Shown here one piece after another: positions 1-6,434 of a DNA stretch of 15,926 nucleotides. The notes beneath the pieces were generated by a model. The model was not told the DNA's origin, did not search any database, and was given only the letters and a program-made list of their open reading frames with translations. The position numbers and the translations under genes were made by a program. The DNA lies in assembly GCA_025360875.1 (NCBI GenBank), contig JANYBI010000192.1, forward strand, positions 1 through 15,926, read 5' to 3'. This DNA is from Lentisphaerota bacterium (GTDB taxonomy: Bacteria; Verrucomicrobiota; Lentisphaeria; Victivallales; GWF2-50-93). The stretch's first letter is position 1. Each line of letters begins with the position of its first letter.

Positions 1-2
1 TA

Positions 3-920
3 ATGTGTTCCACCGATGATCCTGTCGACCTCCTGGAAGATCACAGGAAGGTCAACAAGTCCATGGGACGAACAACAATACGTCCGACCTGGCGCCCGGA
101 CAAGGCCATGAACATCTTTTCGCCAAACTGGAAACCTTATGTCGCCAGGCTTGAACAGAGATTCAACATGAAAATAAAATCTGTAAAGGACCTGGTATCC
201 GTCCTGCGCCTTTCGCACCATTATTTCGCCGAAAATGGCTGCATTGCGAGCGATCATGGCCTTGAAGTTCCATATGCAGGCGACTCCAAATTATCTGATG
301 CGGACAAAGCCTTTAAGATCGCCATATCGGGGAAACAACCGAAGTGCGAGGAATGCGGGATGTTCATGAGCTATATCCTTGGGGAAATGGCTGAAATGGA
401 TTCTGAGAAAAACTGGGTGTTCCAGATGCATATCGGGGCAGTCCGCGATATTCGCAAATCCCTGTACGAAGGTATCGGACCCGATGCTGGCGGAGATGTT
501 TCCAACCATCATATGGACATTCTTCCACCCCTTAAGAAATTCCTCAACCGTTTCGACAACAGGCTGAAAGTTGCGCTCTACTGCCTTGAGCCCGGACATC
601 AGGCGACTCTCGCGGCTGTCTCCAGGGCCTTTGGCACCAATGTGAACCTCGGATCTGCCTGGTGGCTCTGCGATACGCCTGTCGGAATGAGACGCCAGCT
701 CGAATACATCGGAAGTGTCGACCTCTTTGCGAATTTCGCAGGAATGGTTTCCGATTCCAGGAAACTTCTGTCATATGGATCAAGGTTCGAGATGTTCAGG
801 AGGATATTCTGCGACGTGATCGGCGAAATGGTCGATTACGGGCAGATTCCAGTTCCTGTCGCCGAGAAACTGGTTGAGAGAGTCTGTTACTCCGGTCCGA
901 AGGAGTTCTACAACTTATAA
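3..920 (+). CDS. uxaC: Uronate (glucuronate) isomerase, C-terminal part; gene runs off the left edge
   Basis: UxaC interconverts D-glucuronate/D-fructuronate and D-galacturonate/D-tagaturonate, the first cytoplasmic step of hexuronate breakdown; it belongs to the amidohydrolase superfamily. The 305 residues seen match the C-terminal two thirds of a roughly 470-residue family. Family landmarks in order are STDDPVDLLEDH (3-14), WRPDKAMNI (30-38), SDHGLEV (83-89), the HIGA motif (143-146), GSAWWLCD followed by GMRRQ (217-232), and DSRKLLSYGSRFEMFRRIFC (251-270). The Met at position 3 aligns with an interior residue of full-length UxaC, and the N-terminal metal-binding HxH region is missing, so the true start lies upstream of the window. 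The stop overlaps a hairpin, and uvrC begins 35 bases later. Identification is by motif recall and is strong. Confidence 0.93.
   Translation: MCSTDDPVDLLEDHRKVNKSMGRTTIRPTWRPDKAMNIFSPNWKPYVARLEQRFNMKIKSVKDLVSVLRLSHHYFAENGCIASDHGLEVPYAGDSKLSDADKAFKIAISGKQPKCEECGMFMSYILGEMAEMDSEKNWVFQMHIGAVRDIRKSLYEGIGPDAGGDVSNHHMDILPPLKKFLNRFDNRLKVALYCLEPGHQATLAAVSRAFGTNVNLGSAWWLCDTPVGMRRQLEYIGSVDLFANFAGMVSDSRKLLSYGSRFEMFRRIFCDVIGEMVDYGQIPVPVAEKLVERVCYSGPKEFYNL
728..740. repeat. 13-bp palindrome TGCGAATTTCGCA inside uxaC
   Basis: Six-base arms TGCGAA/TTCGCA surround one central T. It is read in frame as part of F-A-N-F-A-G. It is a looser copy of the exact 15-bp palindrome found in uvrC and in the deacylase gene. 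Confidence 0.6.
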
Positions 921-941
921 TTTTGCTGGAGGCAAAATTAT
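917..941. terminator. Hairpin overlapping the uxaC stop, possible weak terminator
   Basis: Ten-base arms ATAATTTTGC and GCAAAATTAT are perfectly complementary around the loop TGGAG. The left arm includes the last base before the uxaC stop and the stop itself. The stem is AT-rich and no U-run follows beyond the stem, so terminator function is uncertain. The structure closely resembles the hairpin at the nagB stop. Confidence 0.5.
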
Positions 942-955
942 TATTGTGGTAAAAT

Positions 956-2410
956 ATGAATTTAAAAAACTCTTTCAATCCAGGCGATGTTCCGCAGAAG
1001 CCCGGAGTCTATATTTTCCGGGACCGCTTCGGAGACGTGATATATGTCGGCAAGGCGGCAAACCTGCGGAAACGCCTTTCCCAGTATTTCCAGAGGTCGC
1101 GTGCCAGGCTTGCGGATCCCAAGCTCAGCTCCCTCATAAATACCATCGATTCCTGGGAGGTGACGCCTGTCAGGAATGAATCGGAATCCCTTATCCTCGA
1201 ATCACGCCTCATCAAGGAATATGCCCCGAAATACAATGTCCTCCTCCGTGACGACAAAAGGTTTTTCCTTATAAAGATCGATCTGAATGAACAGTATCCG
1301 CGGATAAAGCTCGCGCGGCTGAGGAAGAATGACGGTGCCCGCTATTTCGGTCCTTTCCCAAAGGGGGACGTCAGAGGTACTGCGGATTTCCTGACAAGAT
1401 ATTTCGGCCTGCGCACCTGCCGTGCCGATGTTCCAGACGAAATAGACTTTCGGCACTGCATGTCCAGCAGGATCAGGGACTGCTGTGCGCCGTGCAACGG
1501 GAAAGTTACGAAGGAAGGATACATGGAGCGGGTTGCCTCCCTGATGAAGGTACTCGAAGGTGGCTGCGAGGAAGTTGTCTGCGAACTTCGCAGCAGGATG
1601 GAGAAGGCGGCCGCTGAAAAAAAATATGAGACTGCAGCCAAATGGCGCGACATGCTCACGAACATCGAAGAAATCTTCGGGGAAAAGAGGCGCAATTTCC
1701 GCTTCGCTTCAATTCCATCCGCTTCAGGTATGGAATCGGTAAAGGACCTGCAGACAGCCCTTGGAATCGACAGGGAACCTAGGATGATAGAGGCTTTTGA
1801 CATCTCGAATATTTCCGGTGAATTCGCCGTTGCCAGCATGGTTTGTTTCCGCGATGGTCGTCCGGACAATAGATCCTACCGCCGGTTCCGCATAAGGAAT
1901 GTCCATCGGATCGACGATTTCGCCATGATGGACGAGGTTGTCAGGAGGCACTACTCGAGAAAGCTGGCTGAGGACAGGATCGATACCGACCTGATTATCG
2001 TCGATGGTGGAAAAGGACAGCTCAACGCCGCCTTGTCCGCCCTGATCTCTATCAAATATCCGCCGACACCGATCCTCGGACTGGCAAAAAGGAACGAGGA
2101 GATTTTTCTTCCAGAAAAATCTGAACCGATAGTCTTGGATCGTAGCAGGCCAGCCTTGAAGCTTCTGCAGGCTGTCCGTGATGAGGCTCATCGTTTTGCG
2201 ATCTCGTACCACCGCGAGCTCCGCGAAAAACGCATAGAGGAATCGATACTCGACGAGATAGAGGGAATCGGGCATAACAGGAAGATGCAGATCCTGAACG
2301 AATTCTCTTCTATTGAAAGCCTGAAGAAGGCGACTGCCCCCGAAATTGCAGACCGTATCCCCGGTATTGGACTAAAATTAGCGGAGATTATAAAATCAAA
2401 ACTTGACTGA
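956..2410 (+). CDS. uvrC: Excinuclease ABC subunit C, short form
   Basis: UvrC makes both incisions in nucleotide excision repair after UvrAB marks damaged DNA. The 484 residues show an N-terminal GIY-YIG nuclease (GVYIF at 17-21, VIYVGKA at 28-34), a Cys cluster (C155, C168, C176/C177, C180) whose spacing is close to the Fe-S-binding cysteines reported for UvrC, a UVR motif for UvrB contact (about 206-240), an RNase-H-like 3' nuclease, and a C-terminal tandem helix-hairpin-helix (about 432-484). The RNase-H-like acidic residues appear intact: D282 in EAFDISN, D320/D321, D350 in IVDGGKGQL, and H412 in RDEAHRFA. The usual family length is about 600. Here the UVR motif leads almost directly to the D282 region, so about 100 residues of the usual interdomain segment are absent. 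No frameshift is apparent. The ribosome binding site is weak. Confidence 0.95.
   Translation: MNLKNSFNPGDVPQKPGVYIFRDRFGDVIYVGKAANLRKRLSQYFQRSRARLADPKLSSLINTIDSWEVTPVRNESESLILESRLIKEYAPKYNVLLRDDKRFFLIKIDLNEQYPRIKLARLRKNDGARYFGPFPKGDVRGTADFLTRYFGLRTCRADVPDEIDFRHCMSSRIRDCCAPCNGKVTKEGYMERVASLMKVLEGGCEEVVCELRSRMEKAAAEKKYETAAKWRDMLTNIEEIFGEKRRNFRFASIPSASGMESVKDLQTALGIDREPRMIEAFDISNISGEFAVASMVCFRDGRPDNRSYRRFRIRNVHRIDDFAMMDEVVRRHYSRKLAEDRIDTDLIIVDGGKGQLNAALSALISIKYPPTPILGLAKRNEEIFLPEKSEPIVLDRSRPALKLLQAVRDEAHRFAISYHRELREKRIEESILDEIEGIGHNRKMQILNEFSSIESLKKATAPEIADRIPGIGLKLAEIIKSKLD
1579..1593. repeat. 15-bp palindrome CTGCGAACTTCGCAG inside uvrC
   Basis: Seven-base arms CTGCGAA/TTCGCAG surround a single central C. 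The identical 15-mer, or its reverse complement, occurs three more times within the deacylase gene. Here it encodes V-C-E-L-R-S in the UVR region, a different reading frame from the other copies. Confidence 0.75.
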
Positions 2411-2442
2411 GACCACCCGTCTACGCAAAAGTTACGCCCGTT

Positions 2443-2465
2443 ATAATTTAACGCAGGGAAATTAT
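2443..2465. terminator. Small hairpin between convergent uvrC and vapC
   Basis: Arms ATAATTT and AAATTAT surround the loop AACGCAGGG. It lies between the ends of two convergent genes, with its right arm reaching into the vapC stop. The stem is only 7 bp and AT-only, so terminator activity is tentative. It resembles the hairpins at 917-941 and 13429-13454 without the GC part. Confidence 0.35.
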
Positions 2466-2863
2466 GGGGATATGATTTTCAGTTTTGGAAAATATTCACC
2501 GTATCTTCCTTTGTCGCGTGTAAGAAGGGACATGTTTCTGACGGATGCATGGGCGCCTATGAAGAAGTCCGGCAGAGGTGATCTCCTGGTCCCGCCGCTT
2601 CTCCTGTATTTCAGGAAACATTTTCCCGCAAGAAAAGCAGCATCCCAGGGGATCTGCTCCCTTATGAAGAAAGAGTCAGGAAGCACATCGTCAAGATCCT
2701 CGATTCTTTCAAAGCTTATTGAAATTTCAGAGTAGATTACGGGATTTATCAGGAGTTTATTGTGCTGGGATAATTCGGCAAGCTTTTTGGAAGACCATCC
2801 ATACCAGATGTGATCCTCGGTGACAATATCAAGTATCACATTGCTGTCGACAAGAATATCCAT
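2462..2863 (-). CDS. vapC: PIN-domain toxin, VapC family
   Basis: VapC toxins are Mg-dependent ribonucleases that cut tRNA or rRNA and are held inactive by a cognate antitoxin. From MDILVDSN the protein has 133 residues, typical for the family. All four acidic PIN residues are in place: D6 in ILVDSN, E46 in IYSEIS, D99 in LPDFFIGAHA, and D117 in LLTRDKGRY. The start at 2863 is chosen because MDILVDSN is the classical PIN N-terminus and follows the antitoxin stop after a single base (TGA-C-ATG). A longer reading from 2893 would add ten residues inside the antitoxin gene. It is convergent with uvrC. The RNA target cannot be told from sequence. Confidence 0.9.
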   Translation of the reverse strand: MDILVDSNVILDIVTEDHIWYGWSSKKLAELSQHNKLLINPVIYSEISISFERIEDLDDVLPDSFFIREQIPWDAAFLAGKCFLKYRRSGGTRRSPLPDFFIGAHASVRNMSLLTRDKGRYGEYFPKLKIISP

Positions 2864-2864
2864 G

Positions 2865-3107
2865 TCATTCCCTGGTAAGCGCCATGATTTCATCCGTCGA
2901 AAGATTGGAGGTGCCCCTGCCTGTCATTTTTTCTATGACTTGCATGGCCATTGCTGTTTTTCCGGCTTTGCCGTGGCGCCTGACAGGCGAAAGTCTGGCA
3001 ATTGGCTTCCCGTTCCGGCAGATAGTGACCTGTTCCCCTGTCTTTTCCACCTTCATAAGAAGTGCCGACAAGTTTGTTTTTGCGCTGTGGGTGTTCACTT
3101 GTATCAT
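2865..3107 (-). CDS. vapB: Phd/YefM-type antitoxin partner of the PIN toxin
   Basis: The protein has 80 residues. The N-terminal half (MIQVNTHSAKTNLSALLMKV, then GEQVTICRNGKPIARLSPV) has the Phd/YefM DNA-binding fold signature. The C-terminal tail (about 45-80) is charged and probably wraps the toxin. It precedes vapC by one base, the standard antitoxin-first order implying translational coupling. A strong ribosome binding site (AAAGGGGAG on the minus strand) sits about 6 bases before the start. Antitoxins of this family, alone or with toxin, repress their own promoter; a candidate operator lies just upstream. The symbol follows the toxin; phd or yefM naming would be equally fair. Confidence 0.88.
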   Translation of the reverse strand: MIQVNTHSAKTNLSALLMKVEKTGEQVTICRNGKPIARLSPVRRHGKAGKTAMAMQVIEKMTGRGTSNLSTDEIMALTRE

Positions 3108-3126
3108 GTTAATTCTCCCCTTTGTG

Positions 3127-3157
3127 CTAAGTTAGCTTAGTTCACCTATGAATTCAA
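3127..3157 (-). promoter_or_regulatory. Candidate promoter and operator of the toxin-antitoxin pair
   Basis: On the minus strand TTGAAT (3157-3152) and TAACTT (3134-3129) are separated by exactly 17 bases, a good sigma-70 arrangement about 22 bases upstream of the antitoxin start. An interrupted palindrome, CTAAG-TTAG-CTTAG (3127-3140), lies over the -10 box. That placement fits autorepression by the antitoxin, which is inferred from family behaviour. Confidence 0.4.
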
Positions 3158-3217
3158 ATAAAGCATAATAATTAGTGTCTTTTTCGCCTGTTCTCCGCAG
3201 TATTTCTTTGCGAAGAA

Positions 3218-3309
3218 GGATGTAATTCGTGTCTTTCGCGGTTTATATTTCCGCTTGTCACGCATTGGCTTCTGCGCTGAGGCGGATGTAATCTGTGTGT
3301 TCTGTGGTT
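3218..3309. repeat. Two decayed copies of a GGATGTAAT...GGTT repeat upstream of lepB
   Basis: Copies at 3218-3243 and 3284-3309 both start GGATGTAAT, contain GTGT and end in GGTT, with 20 of 26 positions identical and 40 bases between them. The second contains the 17-mer GTGTGTTCTGTGGTTGA (3295-3311), found again exactly at 3981-3997. The gap between the antitoxin promoter and lepB holds only these repeats and no recognisable gene. Confidence 0.6.
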
Positions 3310-3328
3310 GAGGTTAAAGGATATAAAA

Positions 3329-3826
3329 ATGGAAGACGGTCATCTGAAAAATTTCTTTTTCCCGAAGATTAAAAAGGTTTTTTTAATAAGGCTTGCAGTC
3401 GTCATAATCGTAGCTTACGTCGTCTTCGGATATGTCTGCCTGCCCATGAGGATACAGGGGGCGAGCATGGAGCCGACTTATCATGACGGAGGATTCAATT
3501 TCTGCTGGACTCCGTCATACTGGTTTTCAAAGCCCAGGAGAGGCGACATTGTAATGGTCAGGCTTGCCGGCAACAAGGTGATGTATCTGAAACGGGTGGT
3601 CGCCTTCGGGGGCGAGACAGTTGAATTCAGGAACGGAAGGCTTATTGTTGACGGAAAGGAGCTCGACGAACCGTATGTCAAGTTCCCGTGCGACTGGAAC
3701 CGCGAGCCACTGAAGGTCGAAGAGGGCAAGACATATGTCGTCGGAGACAACCGGGACATGAATATCCTGGGGCATGAGTTTGGTGAAACCTCCTCCAGGA
3801 GGATAGTCGGGAAGCCTCTCTGGTGA
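3329..3826 (+). CDS. lepB: Signal peptidase I (S26 family)
   Basis: This inner-membrane protease removes signal peptides from secreted proteins. The 165 residues have a membrane segment at about 18-37, the catalytic Ser in GASMEPT (S46), RRGD (70-73), the general-base Lys in YLKRVVAFGGE (K88), and the GDNRD box (139-143). The Ser/Asp-containing continuation usual after GDNRD (S-x-D-S-R) is absent and reads MNILGHEFGE. The start ATG at 3329 has AAAGGA about 9 bases upstream. An in-frame TTG at 3308 would add seven residues but lies inside a repeat. The gene stands alone, flanked by decayed repeats on both sides. It is short but complete for a minimal SPase I. Confidence 0.88.
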   Translation: MEDGHLKNFFFPKIKKVFLIRLAVVIIVAYVVFGYVCLPMRIQGASMEPTYHDGGFNFCWTPSYWFSKPRRGDIVMVRLAGNKVMYLKRVVAFGGETVEFRNGRLIVDGKELDEPYVKFPCDWNREPLKVEEGKTYVVGDNRDMNILGHEFGETSSRRIVGKPLW

Positions 3827-3856
3827 CAAGATTAGTGATTTGAAACTTGGAAGAAC

Positions 3857-3997
3857 AAACCACAGAACACCTGGAGCCATAACCAAAAGATTTTAAACAC
3901 AGAACACACAGACTACACAGAATGGAAATGATAAATTTGTATAATTAATGTTCCTCGCGTTTTTAATTTCTGTGTCTTCAGTGTGTTCTGTGGTTGA
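3857..3997. repeat. Inverted decayed CACAGAACAC / GTGTTCTGTG repeats downstream of lepB
   Basis: Copies at 3857-3870 and 3895-3922 read AAAC(C)ACAGAACAC. A copy at 3969-3997 is in the opposite orientation and ends in the 17-mer also present at 3295-3311. The 3895-3922 and 3969-3997 copies could pair (about 24 of 29 positions) around a 46-base AT-rich loop. This accounts for most of the 177-base gap before the next gene. Such ACACAGA-type fragments are decayed multicopy repeats in many environmental genomes. Confidence 0.55.
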
Positions 3998-4003
3998 AAA
4001 AAT

Positions 4004-4501
4004 ATGAAATTAAAAGTTTTAATCTTACTTGTCGTTCTTGTGGCTTCTGCCGCATTGGCATACCTTTATCTTTTTCCGAGTGACAATAAGAAGATCAAGA
4101 AGCAGTTCAGCTCCCTTTCGGGACTCGTCTCGAAGGAAAAAGGCGAGTCTGCTTTCGCCATGGCGTACAAGGTCAATGCTCTGGCAACTCTCTTTGCCGA
4201 CAAATGCTCTTTTGCATTCTCGCAGAATGCCATGTCAGGAGAGTACACTCCCGAGGAAATTACCACCCAAGCCACAAGAGGCCGGTTGCAGTTTTCGAAG
4301 ATCAGTCTGGATTTCTACGACATTGTCCCCGATATTAAAAATGACATTGCGGTTGTTGAGACCACTGTAAGGTTCCACGGTGAGATCAAGGATTCTGTCA
4401 AGGTAGCGGAGGAGACTCGCGAGGTCGAGTGTAAGCTGAAAAAGATCGAAGGCAAATGGAAATTCACAGATTTCAAAGTCGTGGAAGTATTAAAAAAGTA
4501 G
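4004..4501 (+). CDS. Small membrane-anchored protein, NTF2/SnoaL-like
   Basis: The 165 residues have an N-terminal membrane anchor or uncleaved signal (about 4-25: short Lys-rich start, then VLILLVVLVASAALAYLYLF). The soluble domain has the layout of NTF2/SnoaL-like proteins: helices with AYKVNALATLFADKCSFAF, a middle helix around PEEITTQATRGRLQFSK, then alternating strands (IAVVETTVRFHGEI, TREVECKLKKIEGKWKFTDF). The closing K-I-E-G-K-W-K-F-T-D strand is typical of that fold. No catalytic residues can be assigned, so the role is unknown. The start is 7 bases after the decayed repeat, with no clear ribosome binding site. It converges on the deacylase gene across a double hairpin. Confidence 0.7.
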   Translation: MKLKVLILLVVLVASAALAYLYLFPSDNKKIKKQFSSLSGLVSKEKGESAFAMAYKVNALATLFADKCSFAFSQNAMSGEYTPEEITTQATRGRLQFSKISLDFYDIVPDIKNDIAVVETTVRFHGEIKDSVKVAEETREVECKLKKIEGKWKFTDFKVVEVLKK

Positions 4502-4514
4502 GGCGTTTTTTATA

Positions 4515-4573
4515 GGTAGGGACATCTCGCCGAGATGTCCTATTAACGGCGGTTTCGGCGAAACCGCCCTACC
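4515..4573. repeat. Double hairpin bracketed by GGTAGG...CCTACC; likely bidirectional terminator
   Basis: Two perfect palindromes with 10-base arms and one central base lie side by side: GGACATCTCG-C-CGAGATGTCC (4520-4540) and GGCGGTTTCG-G-CGAAACCGCC (4548-4568). The outer ends GGTAGG (4515-4520) and CCTACC (4568-4573) are also complementary, so the 59 bases could form a three-way junction. The element lies between convergent genes and overlaps the last codon and stop of the deacylase gene. It is probably an inserted palindromic repeat used as a terminator. Confidence 0.7.
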
Positions 4574-6128
4574 TTAAATACCTTCCGCAACGCTTGCCTG
4601 TCAACGCCCCCTCTTCATAGCTCAAAACGCCATTGACCCAGACTTTCATGATTCCCTTTGACAGGCTGTGGGGATCTGCGAAGTTCGCAGTATCCTCGAG
4701 CTTGTCGGGATTGAAAAGAACCAGGTCAGCCGCATGGTCAGCAACAATTCTTCCACGGTCATGCAGGTTGAATATATCGGCGGGGAGAGATGTGATTTTT
4801 CTTATAACCTTTTCAAGGCTCATGTTCTTTCTAAGGATGTTGATGAATCTTGGAAAAGAACCGAAGCCTCTGGGATGGCTTCTGCCGAGGGAATAACCAA
4901 GTGGACGCGCTGTTTCATCGGAACCGCAGGAGACATAATCCTGTTCCAGTATCCTTCTCATGTTCTCTTCGGACATGCCGGCCGAGGCGGCTGTGGATCC
5001 GGCGGTATCATACTTTAGAACCGATGCGCAGATGTCCCAGGGCTTCATTCCGGACTCCATTGCGAAATCCGCAAAAGTTTTTCCGAATCCTTTTTCTGCG
5101 AACTTCGCAGTCGTGCTGATAAGCCTGAGGGTTTTCCATCTTTCTTCAGGCAACTGCCTGAGGGCCTCGACAAATACTGCGAACTTCGCAGGATCCTGGA
5201 GATGTCCATGAAGCTTTACGTCATCCATGCTGTCATATGGATCTGGCAGATAGGAGCTGAGCTGGGTCATTGATTCCGTGTATGGATATCTGTCCGCAGT
5301 CAGATGGATTCCGTTATGATGGGCCTGTGAAATCCGCTGGAAGACAGCGTCAATCTTATGCCAGTTGTCCCTGCCAGCCGTCTTAAGATGGCTTATATGA
5401 AGTTTTTTCTGTCCGGATTTCATGACAGCATCCAAGGCTTCGTCTATTGATTCAAGGAGGAGCGATGCTTCGCTGCGGAGATGGGTCGTATAGGGTTTGT
5501 TTGTCCGGGAAAGCTCTTCGAGGAGCAGGACAATTTCCTTTTTCTCGGAGAATTTGCCTGGGATGTAGAAGAAGCCGGAAGAGAGTCCTACCGCGCCGTT
5601 GGTCAGGGAAATCCCGAGCAGTGTTTTCATGTTGCTGAGATCTCTGAGGGATGGTTTCAGGTCTCCGTATCCCATGACGGCTGCCCGGAGCGTATTATGG
5701 CCGCAAAGCGAGCTCAGATTGATTGCGGGCTGCACTTTGTCGATCAGCTCGGAATAATCGTCTGCATCCTTCCAGCTTATCTTGACATTGTAGTTCTTGT
5801 ATAGTTCCTGCAGATGTTCGCGGTTGTGTCTTGTCACCGGAAAGACTGAGAGACCGCAGTTCCCTGAAATTTCAGTTGTGACGCCCTGGGATATTTTCCC
5901 GGTCGATTCAGGCGCGGCTATGACGGAAACGTCCGAATGTCCGTGGGTGTCTATGAAGCCGGGGGAAAGTATAAGGCCATCCGCATCGATGGTCCTGATC
6001 CCTGTTGACGGCAATTTTTCCCCGACGGCGGTGATCTTTCCGTTTTTCACCGCCACGTCGTGTCCGGAAGGCTTTCTGCCAGTGCCGTCGATTACCAGGG
6101 CGTTCCTTATGATAAAGTCTTGATTCAT
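4569..6128 (-). CDS. N-acyl-D-amino-acid deacylase (D-aminoacylase family amidohydrolase)
   Basis: The family hydrolyses N-acyl-D-amino acids, or related N-acyl-D-glutamate/aspartate, to the D-amino acid and a fatty or acetic acid. The 519 residues fit the family. They begin with a beta-sandwich strand set (IIRNALVIDGTG), then PGFIDTHGHSD with metal ligands H62 and H64, and SGNCGLS with the bridging Cys C91. Further ligands are H216 in TTHLRSE, H247 in HISHLK, and D404 in CGSDE, matching the residue set known for Alcaligenes D-aminoacylase. HPRGFGSFPRF (418-428) is another hallmark. It is cytoplasmic and has no signal peptide. No convincing ribosome binding site precedes the start. The gene carries three exact copies of the 15-bp palindrome and one degenerate copy. 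Substrate is unknown; D-amino acids from peptidoglycan are a reasonable guess. Confidence 0.9.
   Translation of the reverse strand: MNQDFIIRNALVIDGTGRKPSGHDVAVKNGKITAVGEKLPSTGIRTIDADGLILSPGFIDTHGHSDVSVIAAPESTGKISQGVTTEISGNCGLSVFPVTRHNREHLQELYKNYNVKISWKDADDYSELIDKVQPAINLSSLCGHNTLRAAVMGYGDLKPSLRDLSNMKTLLGISLTNGAVGLSSGFFYIPGKFSEKKEIVLLLEELSRTNKPYTTHLRSEASLLLESIDEALDAVMKSGQKKLHISHLKTAGRDNWHKIDAVFQRISQAHHNGIHLTADRYPYTESMTQLSSYLPDPYDSMDDVKLHGHLQDPAKFAVFVEALRQLPEERWKTLRLISTTAKFAEKGFGKTFADFAMESGMKPWDICASVLKYDTAGSTAASAGMSEENMRRILEQDYVSCGSDETARPLGYSLGRSHPRGFGSFPRFINILRKNMSLEKVIRKITSLPADIFNLHDRGRIVADHAADLVLFNPDKLEDTANFADPHSLSKGIMKVWVNGVLSYEEGALTGKRCGRYLR
4676..4690. repeat. 15-bp palindrome CTGCGAAGTTCGCAG in the deacylase gene
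   Basis: This is the reverse complement of the copies at 1579, 5096 and 5177. On the coding strand it supplies A-N-F-A within DTANFAD. Confidence 0.75.
5096..5110. repeat. 15-bp palindrome CTGCGAACTTCGCAG in the deacylase gene
   Basis: Exact copy, coding A-K-F-A within TTAKFAEKG on the minus strand. A degenerate relative, TTGCGAAATCCGCAA, lies 25 bases away at 5060-5074 and codes F-A-D-F-A. Confidence 0.75.
5177..5191. repeat. 15-bp palindrome CTGCGAACTTCGCAG in the deacylase gene
   Basis: Exact copy, coding A-K-F-A within DPAKFAVF on the minus strand, 66 bases from the copy at 5096-5110. Confidence 0.75.
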
Positions 6129-6434
6129 TTTATTTAATAGAAAAGGAAATTGCCAGATTTCAAAGGAGGTAACCGTAAAGCTGGATATTTTGCCTCATAA
6201 GCAAGGTGGGTTTTAACCCGCTTATTTACCTTTAAAGTGCCAAGCTTAACGCTTACTACGGGGAGAACTGAAATCTTTGTGGCGATTTTCACAGGCCCAC
6301 AATCCCTCGGGTTTGTTGCTATCAGGGAGATAGACCAAAACAAAAATATTATGGACTTCATGCAACCTTTTCGGCCTTTGGGATATTATATTATGGAAGA
6401 TGAGTCAGAACGGCAGGGGAAAAGTAGGTATAGC
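6129..6434. other. Divergent intergenic region with a stem-loop and a promoter
   Basis: About 306 bases separate the divergently transcribed deacylase and sigma genes. No gene is supported: reading frames on either strand here lack ribosome binding sites and family motifs. It holds a stem TAAGC-(AAGGT)-GGGTT-TT-AACCC-GCTTA (6198-6224), in which the AAGGT bulge could alternatively pair with ACCTT at 6228-6232. It also holds a strong Shine-Dalgarno-like AAAGGAGGTAA at about 6161 with no start codon in range, and the ECF-type promoter element at 6355-6398. Confidence 0.5.
6355..6398 (+). promoter_or_regulatory. Candidate ECF-sigma promoter P1 (sigma gene autoregulation)
   Basis: A 44-base stretch starting ACTTCATGCAAC matches one upstream of gspF at 36 of 44 positions. 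Candidate boxes are TGCAAC (6361-6366) and GATATT (6382-6387) with a 15-base spacer, identical in both copies. The AAC core of the upstream box is typical of ECF -35 elements. The expected transcript start near 6394 leaves a leader of about 40 bases before the chosen sigma start, and excludes the in-frame ATG at 6393 as the initiation codon. Confidence 0.6.

Noticed and set aside
2403..2735. A 110-residue plus-strand frame after uvrC
   Set aside because: It overlaps the clear PIN toxin gene on the other strand, and its sequence is low in family-like features.
4214..4230. Palindrome GCATTCT-CGC-AGAATGC inside the NTF2-like gene
   Set aside because: Its arms are unrelated to the CTGCGAA set and it is single; likely chance in coding sequence.
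6160..6187. AGGTAACCGTA followed by GCTGGAT resembles pieces of the 16S rRNA 3' end
   Set aside because: The match is 11 plus 7 bases with the middle missing and no other rRNA sequence around; chance similarity is likely.
6134..6361. A 75-residue minus-strand reading frame upstream of the deacylase gene
   Set aside because: It has no ribosome binding site or family motif, and it covers the ECF promoter element and a stem-loop; composition looks like intergenic sequence read by chance.
6237..6434. 66-residue N-terminal extension of the sigma factor
   Set aside because: It would be translated from the promoter element itself and does not resemble region 2; the sigma fold starts cleanly after 6435.
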